A stretch of 64,000 nt of DNA, taken from positions 16,562,219-16,626,218 of the forward strand of contig CM076659.1 of NCBI GenBank assembly GCA_038496675.1, given 5' to 3'. Below, one piece after another: positions 1-13,856 of the stretch. The notes beneath the pieces are model-generated. The model was given only the letters and a program-made list of their open reading frames with translations. It was not told where the DNA came from and ran no database searches. The translations under genes were made by a program, and so were the position numbers. Source of the stretch: Rachycentron canadum (taxonomy: Eukaryota; Chordata; Actinopteri; Carangiformes; Rachycentridae). Numbering within the stretch: position 1 is the first letter of the stretch; every line of letters begins with the position of its first letter.

Positions 1-1385
1 TCACAACTAGACATAAAATATTTTTTGTGCTGCAGCCTTTGCAGGAGACAGAGAGTACATGCATGTGGTCACCAGGGCTTGTATGTAATATTTTTATCTG
101 ATTTAAAAGGGTGTTTATCTATGTATGAAATAAACACAACACATGATGAGGGATATTCGATGACCAGATTAAGAGAATAAAGAAAATTTATATTGTTGTT
201 TTACCCACAGTCAAACTGTCTCATGTTGTAGCCTTTCACCACAGTCAGTGTAAGCTTTCCCAGAATATCATCTGCTAAAAGCCTCAAGTGTAAATGTCTG
301 CAAACAGCTTTCATCTTTCGCAGTGATGCACACAGCTCAAGGGAGGAGGTCCTATTGTCTGTTGTTCAGCCAAAACTGTAAAGCATTTTTTTCCTAGCAG
401 CAGAGCAAAGCCTCAAAGTAAAAGACTTTGCTTTAATCTGTTTAGACTGGGCAAACGGGGTCCATCATGGATAAACAGAATGGTCAAATCAAATTCAACC
501 TAATTATTAGTCTTTCATGTGAATCTGAGCCTGTAAATTATGTTCATTCAATCTTTGGTGTCAGGAATTTTAATTTACTCTGGCCTGGTTTAGCTCTATT
601 GATCATAATACAGTTTGAACAGTTTTCTCATTTTAGCAAATGCAGCAAGTAAATTCTCAATCAGCTGTGTAACATATGATGTGGTTTAGATTTTGAGCAG
701 AGATTAAATAGTTTCAGGTTTTCAAGTTTTAATAGAAGAATAATTTACCATGACGCTGTCGTGACATGTCTTAGAGGTACTTTAAAAACTTAGATGCTCC
801 CTCCCCATTGTGTTGCACAGTTGTTATATCAGTGCACCAGTCTGTGGGGTAGATCGCATGCTGCTGTTGCAAATTTCATCCATTTCCTCTGCAGATATCA
901 TGGACAGTATCTTTGCCGGTGGTTCCAAACAATCACTCACATCTGTTCTTTGGGAGCTATTATTTTTATACATTTATTATATAAATCTAAATTTGTAACT
1001 TAACTTTGCTATTTAAGCAGGTATGGTGTGTGTGTATCCTCAGATAATCAGTGAGACTGATCATTAGCTCCCTAACCAGGTTTTTAAACATTTGACTTTG
1101 CATGTTTAGGTTTCTTTTAAAGAAAAGACAATAAACCATTGCTGACCCTAAGGGGGTAATTTTCATCTGTTGCCCTTGTCTTTGTCCTTGGAATAAAAGG
1201 AATAAAAGATAATTGTGCTCTCCTCTAAAAAGCTCAGGCTTTGATGTTTTACTTATTTATTGTTTTTAGTTTTTTACCAAAATGTTTAATAAGAGCAGGG
1301 AGATCATCTCTGGACTGTGACTTGAGTTTGTATTTTTAGTCAGAATTGTAGCCACTTCCTTTGTTTTTGCTGATGCTGCCTTGTA

Positions 1386-1395
1386 GTGTGTGTGT

Positions 1396-1455
<60 letters not shown>
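1386..1455. repeat. GT/CA microsatellite
   Basis: About 35 dinucleotide units with one GA interruption near its start. Confidence 0.97.
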
Positions 1456-1456
<1 letters not shown>

Positions 1457-2723
1457 ACCATATGTCATGTCAACAGTCTGATCCAGAGTAAGGCCAGAAA
1501 GTCTGGAAGGAAAGCAGGAAGCTGCAACAACATTTAACATTGTATACAGATGTTTCTGAAATCCAAGTGTTGTGGCAACACAACAACATATTGTTTTGTC
1601 TAGTTTTGTGTTTATGTTTGGAAAGGCACTAATTGTGGAAAACATAATTAGGAAATGTTACGTCAATTGATTGATTCAGATTTCAGAACAGAAAACGATA
1701 CATGTAATATATAGTTTCGTAAATACTGGAGATCAAGAGGGAACAATAAGCAGCGTAGGTGCCAAAGACATATTGAAGTTGTAAGTTCTGCGGCACTAGT
1801 TTGCTGTTTTTCATATGACCTTGTAATTGATAAACTGGTCTGGACTCTACTGTAACTGGTGCATGAAGGAATAAATGCAGGTTAACTATTCAGCTTGTTT
1901 CTTTCGTGTCGTAAAGTCTGCTGTTGTGCTTTACAACAACAGTTGTACTTTATAACAAAATAACTAAAAGGTAAGCCTCTGTTTTGGTAATGCACCTAAA
2001 ATCTTTTTTTGTTTCCTTAGTAAATACTTTTTGTTCTATCCACGTCTCTACTACAAAGGGCTTTGTTCTGTACTGTTGTCTTTGACTGGTGTTCAGAGCT
2101 AGCATTTTTAAGGAAAATATTGGCTGAAAATCCTTAATTTTTCAAACATAGGTGGTTGTGTTTTTTTCAGCCCTGAGTAATATATATGTAGTCTTAGATG
2201 CTAAGAACTTACTTGGCCCTGCTCCTTTAGCTCATTGCTGTGATCACATGGTCACAGTCTCATCTGAGGAGAGGCAGAGCAGTGAGAGAGTTAAAAGTTG
2301 AAAAAGAAGAAAAAAACAAATCAAGCTGACACAATAAATGTGAGGGGAAGAAATATAGGATTTTAGGATTATGTTATGTTGTTACTTTATATTGTAGGCT
2401 ATTAATCTTATTATGACACACATACAGTACTGGACAAGCTAAGGAAATAGTAATCCACATTGTTCCCTCTCAGCTTTTATAGGAAATTGAAATGTGCTTC
2501 CTTCTCTGCAGGTTGGCAAAAAACACATTTTTATTTGAGGGCAGTAAAAGCTAAATAGTTTGTGCTTCATTGTGTGCCGTTCCAGCCTGTTGTATTTTAT
2601 TTGCTCACAGGCTGTAATGCACTTAAGAATGCCCTATGATACCTGAGCCACTTGATATAATGTGCCACCTCGTGTTCTTAGATTTATACATCATTTTCCT
2701 CCATTTATGACCATTCGCTGTGC

Positions 2724-2745
2724 TTTTTTTTTTTTTTTTTTTTTT
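2724..2745. repeat. Poly-T run
   Basis: 22 T in a row, about 40 bases before the exon-like segment at 2785. It adds to the pyrimidine-rich context but is not itself the acceptor tract. Confidence 0.95.
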
Positions 2746-2784
2746 GCTGCATCCTAACAATGTTTTTCTCTCGCTCCTCTCCAG

Positions 2785-3015
2785 TTGAGATGTTGCTGAG
2801 TCAGTTTGGGGTCATGACATCATCATCATGAGATGGGGAGGCTGGTTGACGGTGACCGCGGGCGGCGACAGAAGAGGTGGTGCTGTGTGTTGCGGCTTGC
2901 AGCTGCTGGTTCTTGGCATAAAACAAAGAAAAAAATGCTGTGGAGTTGCCTCAGGGAATAATTTGCTAAAATGTCAAAAGGAAGAACAAATTCAAGAGGT
3001 CTGAAGAGGCAGCAA
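2785..3015 (+). other. Exon-like segment with possible start codon (MSKGRTNSRGLKRQQ...)
   Basis: A strong acceptor (branch-like CCTAACA, then TTTTTCTCTCGCTCCTCTCCAG) is followed by 231 nt containing a small CpG-rich core (2850-2875). The segment ends at a consensus donor, CAGCAA|GTAAGA. An ATG at 2971 with A at -3 opens a frame MSKGRTNSRGLKRQQ that reaches the donor in phase 0, as a first coding exon with spliced 5' UTR would. Other frames include a 58-residue ORF from 2828. I do not recognise the peptide and cannot find the next exon, so this is a candidate only. Confidence 0.25.
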
Positions 3016-4572
3016 GTAAGATTTTTATTGTCACATTCCACCAAATGACCATAAAACACCTGCAGGAGGTTGGTAATCGACCATGTGGTGAGGTCTCTTG
3101 GTCAAACAGTCTTTCCGGCTTGTGGGTTGTTGTGGAGCAAAATCTCCACACCCAGTGAAATAATGCTGATCCTGTTGAAATCCTGACTGGTGGTGACCAC
3201 AGCTAGTAAAACAATACTTAGCCTCTGGAGTCCATCTATTCATCAGTGATTATACTGAATATGTTTAATTTACAGTAACACAACTTTATTTATATATGAT
3301 GTAGAAGAAAGAAAAAGAAAACCAACTGAAAATGCTGATGTGGGGCTTTCATACGTTATATTACATAATGTTTTTAAATGTAAATATGATTTACAGACAT
3401 ACATAGATTTACAGTGAAAAAGGCTCAAATATGACTTGGGATAAAATTATTTTACATGTAACACTAAAACACTATGTATAACACATGATCTCCTATTTTT
3501 GATTTCTGTTTTAATTTGAGAGAATTAAAGGTCATGAGTCAACATTATTAAATCTAGCTAGGCAGGCTAATTTTCTGATTTTACACTACACTCAAAGTAA
3601 CAGTGATGACTTTTCAAAGCACTGGTACAGAGATTTCTGAAGCATCCATTGATCTTTAACGATAAATGATGGTGAATGAATTTGTTCTTCCTTTCTGTCT
3701 CATTTTCAGAGTTAATGCACCTTGCCTTTTATCTAAATTATTAAAATAATAAAAGTAATAAAGCAATTTAAACTTTAACCTACAATTCAACTCGATCCAT
3801 TATAACTCAATCTTATAATGCAAAGTCATGAAACACTCTTTCTTTATCAATTATTGTGACATTTAGGGATGTGATTAATTATCATTTTCATTTTTAATTA
3901 ATCTGCTAGTTATTAATTCTTGTCTGTTAAATGAGACAAAGTCCAGAGTTGATGTCTTCAGTGGCCTTGTTTTGTCGGACATTTTATGTTCAAGCTGTTC
4001 CACATAGCGATCCCCCTGGAGGCCTGGAGCACTTCTATTGTAGTGTCTGGATATGTCACATTTTTTAGTAGCGTTTGCCCCTGTGTGTTTGCATTTGTGT
4101 GTTTTTGCTTTTGCATTGTTTTAATTTGCAATGCATTTGCTGTTAATGTATTTGTTTTGGCTCGTTAGCACATTTCTGTTCTGGTTAGGTTTGTATTTTC
4201 AGATGTATTTTTGAATCTGCATCCTTTCTGAATATGCAGCGTGTTTGTCTTCTTGGGCTGTTGCTGCATGTTTGTCCTTGTCAGCCACCATACCCATGGC
4301 CAGATCCAGTTGGTGAGACAAGCTCATGATGAATTTAATTGCTCATTTTGAAAAAAAAAAAAACATTTTTTGTACTATTCTCCTTGTAATGAAACACACC
4401 AAGCTTCCCAGAATTATTAAAAGTAAATGTTAAATTTAAAGAGAAAATGTCCAAACCACATATCCATAATGAAAACATCAGTTGGGATTTAACAGATTTT
4501 ATTTTATAAGCTTGTCATATGTTTTATTTGTATGTGTAAAATCCAAATATGAAAAGTAACAAGCAACTACAG

Positions 4573-4800
4573 CTGTGGTGGCATGGTGGTGTAGTGGTTA
4601 CCAATGTTGCCTCAGAGCAAGAAGGGTTCAAGCCTGAGGCCTTTCTGTGTGGAGTTTGCATGTTCTCCCTGTGCCTGTGTGTGTTCCCTCTAGCTTCCTC
4701 CCACCTGTCCAGGGTGTACCTGTTCTCACCTAATATCAGCTGGGATTGACTCCAGCCCCCCCAGCCCCACAACCCTGACGGATAAGTTATATGGATGGAA
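4573..4800 (+). repeat. tRNA-headed SINE-like element, common in teleosts
   Basis: The start resembles a tRNA-derived pol III promoter: A-box-like TGGTGTAGTGG and B-box-like GGTTCAAGCC. Next comes the familiar 'gtgtggagtttgcatgttctccctgtg' type body (quoted from memory of the family), then 'CCAGGGTGTACC', 'CAGCTGGGATTGACTCCAGC' and a GGATGGA-type 3' end. I know this layout from many fish genomes. The copy lacks part of the usual middle and is diverged, so it is old. The exact database family name is not asserted. Confidence 0.8.
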
Positions 4801-5257
4801 CTACAGTAGTATATAGTAGGATGGAAGTATTAAGTTTCATAAAATACAATTGTACACAGTGCTTGAGTCACTCTCCACCATAATATATTAGAGGAAAATA
4901 CCTTTTTATGCAACTGACAGATATTTGCTTTTTTTGTCACACATTGGTGTGCATTCTATTTTATAACCTTGTAGGTTTTGGTTTAGGTTTGTAAAGTATT
5001 AATATGAAAGGTAATTGTAACAACAAGGTGTCGGTTAGGACCCTTCTTATCACTTTGTTGTGTACAGTGTGTACATTTTGTTGTGAAGGATAGGTTCAAG
5101 TGACCTCTGCATGAGAGATCAATCTGCCCCCCAGGTAATATAAGTTAGATACTGTTGGTTCTTTTCAAATTGACTTAGCTGTTCTCACATCAGCCTGTAA
5201 GCAGAGATCAAGGGTGAGAGAAAAAGATGCTGAACCAAAACAAGGAAGACAGTCAGA

Positions 5258-5259
<2 letters not shown>

Positions 5260-5302
<43 letters not shown>
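5260..5302. repeat. GT microsatellite
   Basis: About 21 uninterrupted GT units. Confidence 0.97.
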
Positions 5303-5304
<2 letters not shown>

Positions 5305-6949
5305 CATGTATGTGTGTGTTTGAAAGAGAGCGTGTGAACTAGGAAGAGAAGGACAAAGATCGAACAGGAAAGAGGGTGTGTGAAAATGAACAAGACAGGG
5401 TGAGCCAGGGAGAGAGGGAGAGGATGGGAGATATATTTATCTGCCTATAAAGCTCAGCACGCTTCTCATTTTGATTTCTGGGACGGTCAAGTAAAGTTTT
5501 GCAGAAGTGAAAGTGACTGTAAGAAATAATAACAATACACCAATAAAACATACCAAACTGAGGAAGTTGTCCGTTGTTGTTTGAAGGAGCACAACAAAAC
5601 TACACTGTTAGGCCATTCAGGATGTGTTCGCAACACAAAAAATTAAAAACAGAGGTGTGCACTGAAAATGAGCTCTCTACTCGTCGAGTGAAAATATGTC
5701 TCATGGAAACGTTGCAGGAATTCTCATTTCTTCCTACAGTATAGATGACATGTAAATATAAGCTGTTTGTGTAGCCAGATGCCAAAATGTTTGGACTCAA
5801 TTTTGAATGCATCTAGTGTGAAGATATGACGCTTCATGTTTACTGGATTACTGGCTCTGCAAAATAGCTTTGTTAAACTTTGTTTTATGGACATTAAGGA
5901 CTAATTAGAGATCTGTAAATGGCTTTCAGATTCTTTATGGCTGAATCTGAACAATAGGGCAGATGCATATAGACAGACATGATGGCCAGTTAAGGATGAC
6001 ATCATGTTAATAATGTAAATGTAAAACAAAATTGGAAACCTTTTCTTCTTGGCAAGACCCCAGATTTGACATTTCCAAGTTTCACACAACATTGCCTTCT
6101 AGATAAATCATTTTGTAACCAGCTGCATGTTTTAGAATCAAAACCAACTCTATATGTAGTATTTGTAGTAATAGTGAATGATCAACTGTATCATATGCCT
6201 TTAATTGATTCATGAAGAGAGCAGCACAATAATATCCTCCTGACTAGGCCAGTTACAAAGTCATTCACAACTTAAGTCGTAGCTTTGTGCTATGCTTAGC
6301 TCTCAAGTCAGATTAGTGCGGGTTGAGGACTGAGTACCTGGAGAGAAATTCCTTTGCTGTATGTTTACCAAAGATACCAGAATATTGATCAGATAACACA
6401 GTTTTGCAATATGTCAACGCCATTTACTCTGAATCTGCTATGGATCCATGTGTTCATTCAACACTTTGTCAGACAGTAGTTATTTTAAATAAAGGAATAG
6501 TGTGGGTCATTTGAATCAGGTTCATATACAGAGCTGATACTGATCATCAAATTTCAATTATTCAGTTTCTCCCAATCAATTCAGTTTCATGCTGCTCCAT
6601 AAAATTTTTACTTTACTTTGTTTACTTTTATTTTCACTTTTACATTTTTCCTTTTTTGACTTTTTCAGATAACATGTTTCAATTAGAAGTGTTAACTTAG
6701 CAGCAGCAGAAAACATCTTTTTACTGAATTACATTAGTTTAGCTTCAAATCTTGCAGAAATGATGTGGAAGTACTTTATAATTGAGTAATTGTGTCACTT
6801 CTGACCACACCCAGAGGAGCAGCAGATTTTAAACTTTGAAACCAAAGAGAGTGGTGACACTGCTTTCTGGACTGAAGAAAGCAGTTCAACAGTTTAGGAA
6901 ATGCTTCATTCTCCATTTCTGATGGCGCATCAGTTTCATGTTTGTCAGG

Positions 6950-7160
6950 CAAACATGAAGCTACAGTCAGTAACCAGTGATCTTAGCTTAACATAAACAC
7001 TGGGGAACAGGGGGAAACAGATAGCCTGGAAATCCACCTACCAGACAAAAAACTAACCAAAAACTATATATATGTATATGTACCAAATTATTTATTGGCT
7101 GAATTCCTCCAGTTTCTAGTCTTTATACACATCTCATCTTGCATGTTGTTGATGGGTATA
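6950..7160. repeat. Dispersed teleost repeat ('agcttaacataaa...aacagggggaaacag' type)
   Basis: The segment contains ATGAAGCTACAGTCAG, CTTAGCTTAACATAAACACT, AACAGGGGGAAACAGATAGC and CCTACCAGACAAAA. Further on it has CAGTTTCTAGTCTTTATACA, the approximate inverse of the first end. This matches a short interspersed, apparently nonautonomous repeat that I recognise from fish introns. Family name not asserted. Confidence 0.55.
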
Positions 7161-9000
7161 GCCTTAATATTACTAGGCACGCAAATTTAATTAAGTAAGA
7201 GTCAGCCCTAAAAATTTTTAACCTGCAGGATGGTTACAACAAAAAACAAGTGTCTGATTACATCATAACTGAAATAAAACAGGAAGTGAGTGAGAGAAAA
7301 GGACAATTTGAGAGGACAATACAAAAACTCAGTCATCTTTATAGTGGCTACACCCACTGAGAAAGTGGCCTGCCTACAGAGATACAGCTGAACAGAAATT
7401 CTGGTTGCCAGGTGCTGATATTGTGAAATGGCTATTGAAGGATGACATTGCTGTTCAAATCCATGCATTATATACCTCATTCTACTAATGTACATCTAAG
7501 CCTTCCTGCTATTGTGGTCCCTTTTTGTTATAGCTACAATCAAAAAGATAAAAATTAATATCAATTTCTGAGTGACTAAATGTTTAACTATGAACTTGTT
7601 TTTTAATGCCAGTACTGTCATGTCATTTGTTCTTGAGTGATACTTCAGCTAGCTATCGTGAGCCCCTGGAAAACTGAACTTGGGACCTATTGACCCAGTA
7701 ATTTCTATGCGTTGGTCATGTCTGTTCTTCTAAGCTTTTTCAAAGCTTTAGTGAGACCACATGAGGCTGTTGAAAGGTTAGCAGATTAGCAAATGGGTGG
7801 CACATTGCGCCTGACCTCAGGCTGACAAAGGTCTTTGAGGAGGTATCAGTATCTTTCTCTGTCAGTATCTCTGTATTAAAGCGGGTGTTTACAGCCTGTG
7901 AGGCATACCTCCTGAAGTTAGTTTTGTAGTTTGGCTCAATGAGTGGCCTGTTAATCAACGTGATCAGTAACTGTATAATAAATACAGATGGGTGAAAAAT
8001 TGAATCTGTCCTACAAACTAAAAGTTTGAAAATTTAAAAAAATTCATTCAGGGTGATGCAGGATTTATGGATGTTGCTGAGCAAAGAAGAAATCTCACAC
8101 ACGCTGAAATTTCATGACCTTAAGACAAGGTGAGATGAGCTCATTAATGCATGCAAATACACACACAAACACACACACGAGTTACTGAAAGACACCTCTC
8201 AACAGAGATGAGGGATCAGGAGTCCCAGCGTAAAGGACTATAAACATCTGGTAGCTGAAGGGTTAGGACACAGTACAAAACAAAAATATAAAGCAGTTGA
8301 AAACTCTTGCCGAACCACTGTAAATAATGAGGTTCAATGTCACTAAATTATGCTAAATTACATAATACACTAATTTCCATATTTGTGACATCATGGTATC
8401 ATATTTGCATCCTTCTAGTGTCGGCCAGTTTCAGCTCTTTATCTGTTTGCTTCTCTGTGCTCATATATACTGTATTTCAAGACAGCCAAATTTCAAATAA
8501 AACTGTTCTCATTCACATGATTTTCTGTTGTCAGACAATGGGACAAGGACGATGAAATAGTGACTGAAACACAGCCCATTAAGACATGTTAAGCAGTCAC
8601 TTCCTGGACTGATGCAGGGCAATGACTCTTCTCTACCTAAAGTAGCTAAGGTTTATCCTTAAAATGGGACAACCTGATCACTGAAATGCACCAACTAGCC
8701 CTGAGCAGTGAATCCCCAGTTTGACTGTAGATTTCTCAGATGATCTAGTGACATGGGCATTAAGTTGGTGACACTGGCTCGAAAATACTGCCATGATGAT
8801 CCAGCCAAATTATTTTTAATGAGCAACAGATCATGAGGAAACTACCACTCTTACAGCCAGTAGTATAACTACATCACTCAGTCAGTCAGTCAGTGAAAGA
8901 TATTTGCTTTCATGCAAACATGTTCTTTAGACTGTAATTAATTTATCAACTTCAACAACAATCACAACCAAAACAGCTAAAGAGATATGACACAATGTGA

Positions 9001-9021
9001 CACACACACACACACACACAC
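9001..9021. repeat. CA microsatellite
   Basis: About ten CA units followed by an A run. Confidence 0.95.
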
Positions 9022-10719
9022 AAAAAAAAGGTTATTGGGTGTCAGATATAATCATACCCACAAATGTCATTTAAATAGTCAACAATTCAGCCAGCTCAAC
9101 TTGGAACAGCATGGCTTTGGTTTGATCTGATGATCTGAACATAGATTAGATGTGTCAGATGACAGTAGAAACCAAGAAAGATTGGTTGAATTTTGACATT
9201 TTGATCAGGTCAGGTGAGGACACACACACAAAACACAACAAGAGACATGAGAATGGCAGCTCAGAGATGAGTGTATTCCTGTCAACAGCCTAGTTTATTG
9301 TTATTGATCATTGTCAGACATAACTGGGATTCAAAATGTAAATATTATGTATTCTACATGTAGTTCTCTAGTCAAGCTCTAAGTCCAGACCTCGGACATT
9401 AACTCCAACTCTAAAATTTTCCAAATGTAAACATCTGCTAAGAACACACAGAACTGAAAAATGACAACTTTGGAATAACATTGACTTGAATATCTCCTCC
9501 ATTTTGGTTGACACTCCCATCTACTCCATACCTCAACCTGGACCAGTCTGCCCACTGACTGCACACCACACTAATATCAACCCTGTTTTACACTTGTTTG
9601 AAACAACTGGGTAATTCATCTTCTTCCCAGCTTTGTAGCTAAGATCAACCTCTCTTTTAATATTTTCCAGCATTTTCCTAATCTTTATTATAATAATAAT
9701 ATAATAATCTTTAATGATATATACAACTGCACCAAAGACCTTTTTTTTCCAGTTAGTTTTTCCAGTCTCCATGTGTCTGAAAATTCCTCTTAATGAAAGT
9801 AAATGTTGTAAATGTTCCACTTGTTTTTCACATTGGCTCAGTTGCAGCACAAGTAGCAGGACACAGCCAAGCAGTCAGGTTGACAAGCTCAGACTCTACT
9901 GTAACACAATTCCCTGATAGCAGTGAGTCAGCGGGTGTTTTTGCTGCAGACGTTAAATGATAAAAGGACCATAAACAGATACTCATAAAGACATGGTTCA
10001 CTTGTACTCTGGCACCTGGACATCTCAGCGTGTGTATGTGCTGACTCACTCATCCTGTAAATCCCTTGCTTTCTTTCACCTCCTCGCTACAATATGCTTG
10101 AAATTGATCAACTCTTTTTTTAAAGACTTAAAAAAAGTTACTCCCATCTTAGTGGCATCACAATGGACACTTGGACTTCCTGGACAGCAGTGTCTCTATA
10201 GTTGCTGTTGTTTACAGTTTTTTCTGCTTGTCTTATCCAATCAAACTATGCTTTATTCTGTCCAAACAGAATACCATTTACTAAAGTATTTCAACTGAGA
10301 GTGACATTTATAGTTTATTGTCATGCTGTGTATGTTTGTCTAACTTAAACATTATTGCCTGGAAACACTGGTTTTAATAGCAGTACAACCAATATTAAGT
10401 CTTGTTTTGAGTTTCAATGCCGGCAAGCTAGGCAGTGAAATCCTCTCCCTATATAAATATTATAGAACATAAGTATGTTTATATTTTGTCTCTTCAAACA
10501 GGAATATGTATAATATTCTATATCATATCCAACACCTGATGAAAATCAAGTTAATCATCTAATCATTTAACGCTAAGCTGACAATCAGCCCCCTGATGGG
10601 CGAAGGTGGACCATCTCATATGTCTTGTCCCCAAAATGTCTTGTCTTTCAACAGTCTTGAAATTTTTTAAATCTCGAAATGGATTTAAAGGACATCGATC
10701 TGGCTAACTTTGGCAACAG

Positions 10720-10835
10720 TCCCAGCTGACATTGGATAAGGGCGGGGTTCGCCCTCGACAGGTCACTAGTTTGTCACAGGGCTGACAACCATTCATGCCC
10801 TAACCCCCTACACCACAATACAGAGTCACCAATTC
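10720..10835 (-). repeat. 3' fragment of the same SINE-like family, reverse orientation
   Basis: The plus strand reads CCCAGCTGACATTGGATAAG, then GGTTCGCCCTCGACAGGTCAC, then ACAACCATTCATGCCC and AGAGTCACCAATTCC. This is the reverse complement of the 3' half of the element at 4573-4800, including a middle part that the other copy lacks. It is followed by an A-rich run. Confidence 0.75.
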
Positions 10836-11810
10836 CAAAAAAAAAAAAAAAATTAATTGTAAAAATTGTAAAAAGTTCCTAATATTTGGCAAATAACTGA
10901 AAACAGTTTTAAGAGGTAACATTATTATATATTAGCATTATATTAATATTGAAGATGCCGGTCCTGTTATTACTGTTTTGAAACCAACTTTTGCAGTGTA
11001 GCCTGCAAGTAGTGGACTCGGGCAACTGTCCAGCAATGAAAGACTAACAACAAATGTGAAAAGTGATATCTAGAGGTCATGTGAGACACCAGTCTTTTCA
11101 GCAAATGTCTCAAAATCTGACAGTTAAAGAGCAACAAAATCCTTGTATAGAAAAAGTCAGATGGTGGGATGATGGCAAAAGTTTGACACTCTGTTATATT
11201 ACTGGTTAGTCTATGTGATGGTAATAGTTTATGTCCTTTTCTTCCATTCATATTTTACCTGTATTTTATCAGTTTGAGAGAGATTCAAATGGAATTGTTT
11301 TGTTTTTATAATTAAATACACAGCTGACTCATTGTCAATTATATGTCTTGTTCTCCATTGTCAGACGTCATAAATGTTCATGTTTTCATTGTAGGCAATT
11401 AAAATCTAATAGAAGAGCCCCACTGCAGTTTTGTGTTGATCTGCAAGTGAACTGACAAATTGTGACGTAAATGTGCCAAGTTGCTGTACAAAGTCTCTTC
11501 TTGTTTGTCAGATTATAATTACTGAACCAGACTGTACTGTTCACCACAGAGACACTGTTACATAAACATAGAAAACATATAGCCTGTCAGATCATTTTGA
11601 AGGCTGTGATGACAGCCAGCTGGAGGTTAAACTTTCACATTTTACTGCATTTGTCTTTTCTTTAGGATTAGATTAGTTTGCATTAATGCTCCACTGGAGG
11701 CTGTGCTGTATGTGTGTGTCTCAGTCATTTTAGTGCCTCTGGCCTTGTGCAGCACTCAGTGAGAATACGCCCAGACATGTCCAAGAGCAATCTTACCACA
11801 CATGCACAAA

Positions 11811-11960
11811 CAAATACACACATACACATGCACACACACACACACAGCCCCAATCACATTTAAATCTACACTGCTGAGAGACACACACTCACACAAAATG
11901 TGCCACTCAAACTTCCACAAACGCACAAGGCGCGCATGCACACACACACACACACACAGT
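11811..11960. repeat. Two short interrupted CA tracts
   Basis: CA-rich patches at 11816-11847 and 11938-11958, with a GGCGCGCATGCA patch just before the second. Confidence 0.85.
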
Positions 11961-12500
11961 CATGTACTGCGGTTAAAACCAGCTGCACAAGTTGGTTTAT
12001 TGCCCAGATAAGACAGTCCTGAGTTCAGCTTCAATCCGACACCCAGCAAGGAAGAAGTCAGGGACACTGCTGCCCTCTTCAAAGATAAGATGAATGGGTC
12101 ACTAACCAAATAACAAAACATATTTTCTCTCTCATTCTTAGTTGTATCTAGCCATGGTGACAAATGTTTTTTTTTTTTTGTTTTTTTTTTAAACCTAGTT
12201 TTGAGGGTTCACATTGCTTCTTCTTCATCGTATTCATATGGATCCTTCATCAAGGTTTATAGTTATAGGCTTGTAAGATTATAACAAGTGACAACGATGT
12301 GACTTGAAGCAAAGTAGTCATCTGGAAATCCAGCCAACAGTTGCCACTTATTCACATCTGTGCATATAAGGTACAAATGCCGTCTAAACTAAGATGCTTA
12401 TCAATGAAATATTTCCTCATTAGTCCAATCACTAGAGAAGACAGAAATTCACACAAGTGGTAATGACATGCCCCAATGGTCCTAGGGAAAAAATGTTATG

Positions 12501-12544
12501 AAAATATAACATTAATGTTTATTTAAAATATAACATTAATGTTT
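12501..12544. repeat. Tandem 20-bp direct repeat with 4-bp spacer
   Basis: AAAATATAACATTAATGTTT occurs at 12501-12520 and again, identically, at 12525-12544. This is a simple local duplication. Confidence 0.95.
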
Positions 12545-13813
12545 TTTTGTTTTAATTGGAGGGAGAGCAATAGTAAATTGTTCCTTTAAGTTAAATATTT
12601 TATACATAAACTTCCACCTTTTTTTGTTTTGTTTTTTTAACTGTCTCCTATTATGTACAAAGAGGAAATGCATGTAAACTCAGGTGGAAAGAAATGCACC
12701 TAATGAGAAGACATAGCAGACAAAGGTGCAATAAACTGGAATGGTCCTTTAAACATCAATTACTATGAATCCCAGGCTGCGTGTTGTGAAAGCCATCCTT
12801 AGTAGACTAGTCATTGGTTTAGAAGATCAGAAGTCTTAGTTGACAAATCAAACATTATTTCTGAAGACCTTCCCTCTCTTAACAGTGTGGACACCAGTGG
12901 TTAGAAGGAACATGTTGTGCACTGTGCAAAGAGGAAGACTTAAGATGAAGGAGTAACCACTGACACTGCACATGGCCTCTTCACATGAAAGGAAAACTGT
13001 TTTTGACCACAGGGTTTTGTATTTTCATAATTTCACAACCACATTTTGCCATTTTACCTACCAGCTTGTTTTCATTTTTCTCTAGAATAAAAACAACCTC
13101 TAAATGATGTCTATCTGCCAAAGTGACATTCACAGTTTAGTCAGTGTGAAAGAAAATGTGTTTCTCATGGGGAATTAATTTTAAGTCGGGACTACTTGTC
13201 AAGTTGTGCGCGACTGTTTGATTTTTGAAATTAAGCATTGTGCAGAAAACCATTTTTAGAGGAAAGTGAGTGGAATCATGTCCTGACGTGTGAAACCTCT
13301 CTCTCACGCACACACACAAATGTGACACAATGTGCTATTTTGAAATGAGCTAAATAGATAAGATTTGCATCAGTGTTATGGGGCATATAGTGTACTGACA
13401 GCAATGTTAAATGTCAGATCTGTTGTTGTTTATATGCTTTTTGTTATGTAAAATACTGCAAGGAAGTGTTTCATTGAAACTAACTAAAATAACATTCTTT
13501 TGAAAAGTGATATTTAGTGAAAAGGCTTGTGAAACCTCTAGTGAAACTTTTTAAGTGTTGTCCACCTTCACCACTCATTCACCCATCCCACCCCACCCTA
13601 ACCCACCCCCATTTATGTAGCCACTTGTTAGAGAAAAGTAGAAGTGGGAACAACAACAAAAAAAAACCTTGTAAAAAGAACTGCTGCATGGGAAACATGG
13701 TTTTGCAACTCACATCAAGCTACACATGAAGGGTTAAGAGAGGGCTATGGTTAAAATGGAGAAGCTTGTTGCTGTGGAGAGGAGAAGGCACATATGCACA
13801 CCACACACAGACA

Positions 13814-13814
<1 letters not shown>

Positions 13815-13854
<40 letters not shown>
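13815..13854. repeat. CA microsatellite
   Basis: About 20 CA units. Confidence 0.96.

Positions 13855-13856
<2 letters not shown>

Larger units (their letters stand above)
1..2784. other. Noncoding sequence, left edge
   Basis: AT-rich sequence with stops in all frames. The only structure seen is the GT microsatellite at 1386-1455 and a poly-T run at 2724-2745. No gene recognised. Confidence 0.6.
3016..10719. other. Intergenic or intronic sequence with dispersed repeats
   Basis: No coding exon recognised. It contains a SINE-like element (4573-4800), a GT tract (5260-5302), a 'TTAGC/aacaggggga' repeat (about 6950-7160), a short GTCA run (about 8877-8896) and a CA tract (9001-9021). Confidence 0.55.

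Noticed and set aside
890..1020. Acceptor-like TTTCCTCTGCAG followed by an open frame (DIMDSIFAGGSKQS...)
   Set aside because: All frames hit stops before the only plausible donor (CAG|GTATGG near 1021).
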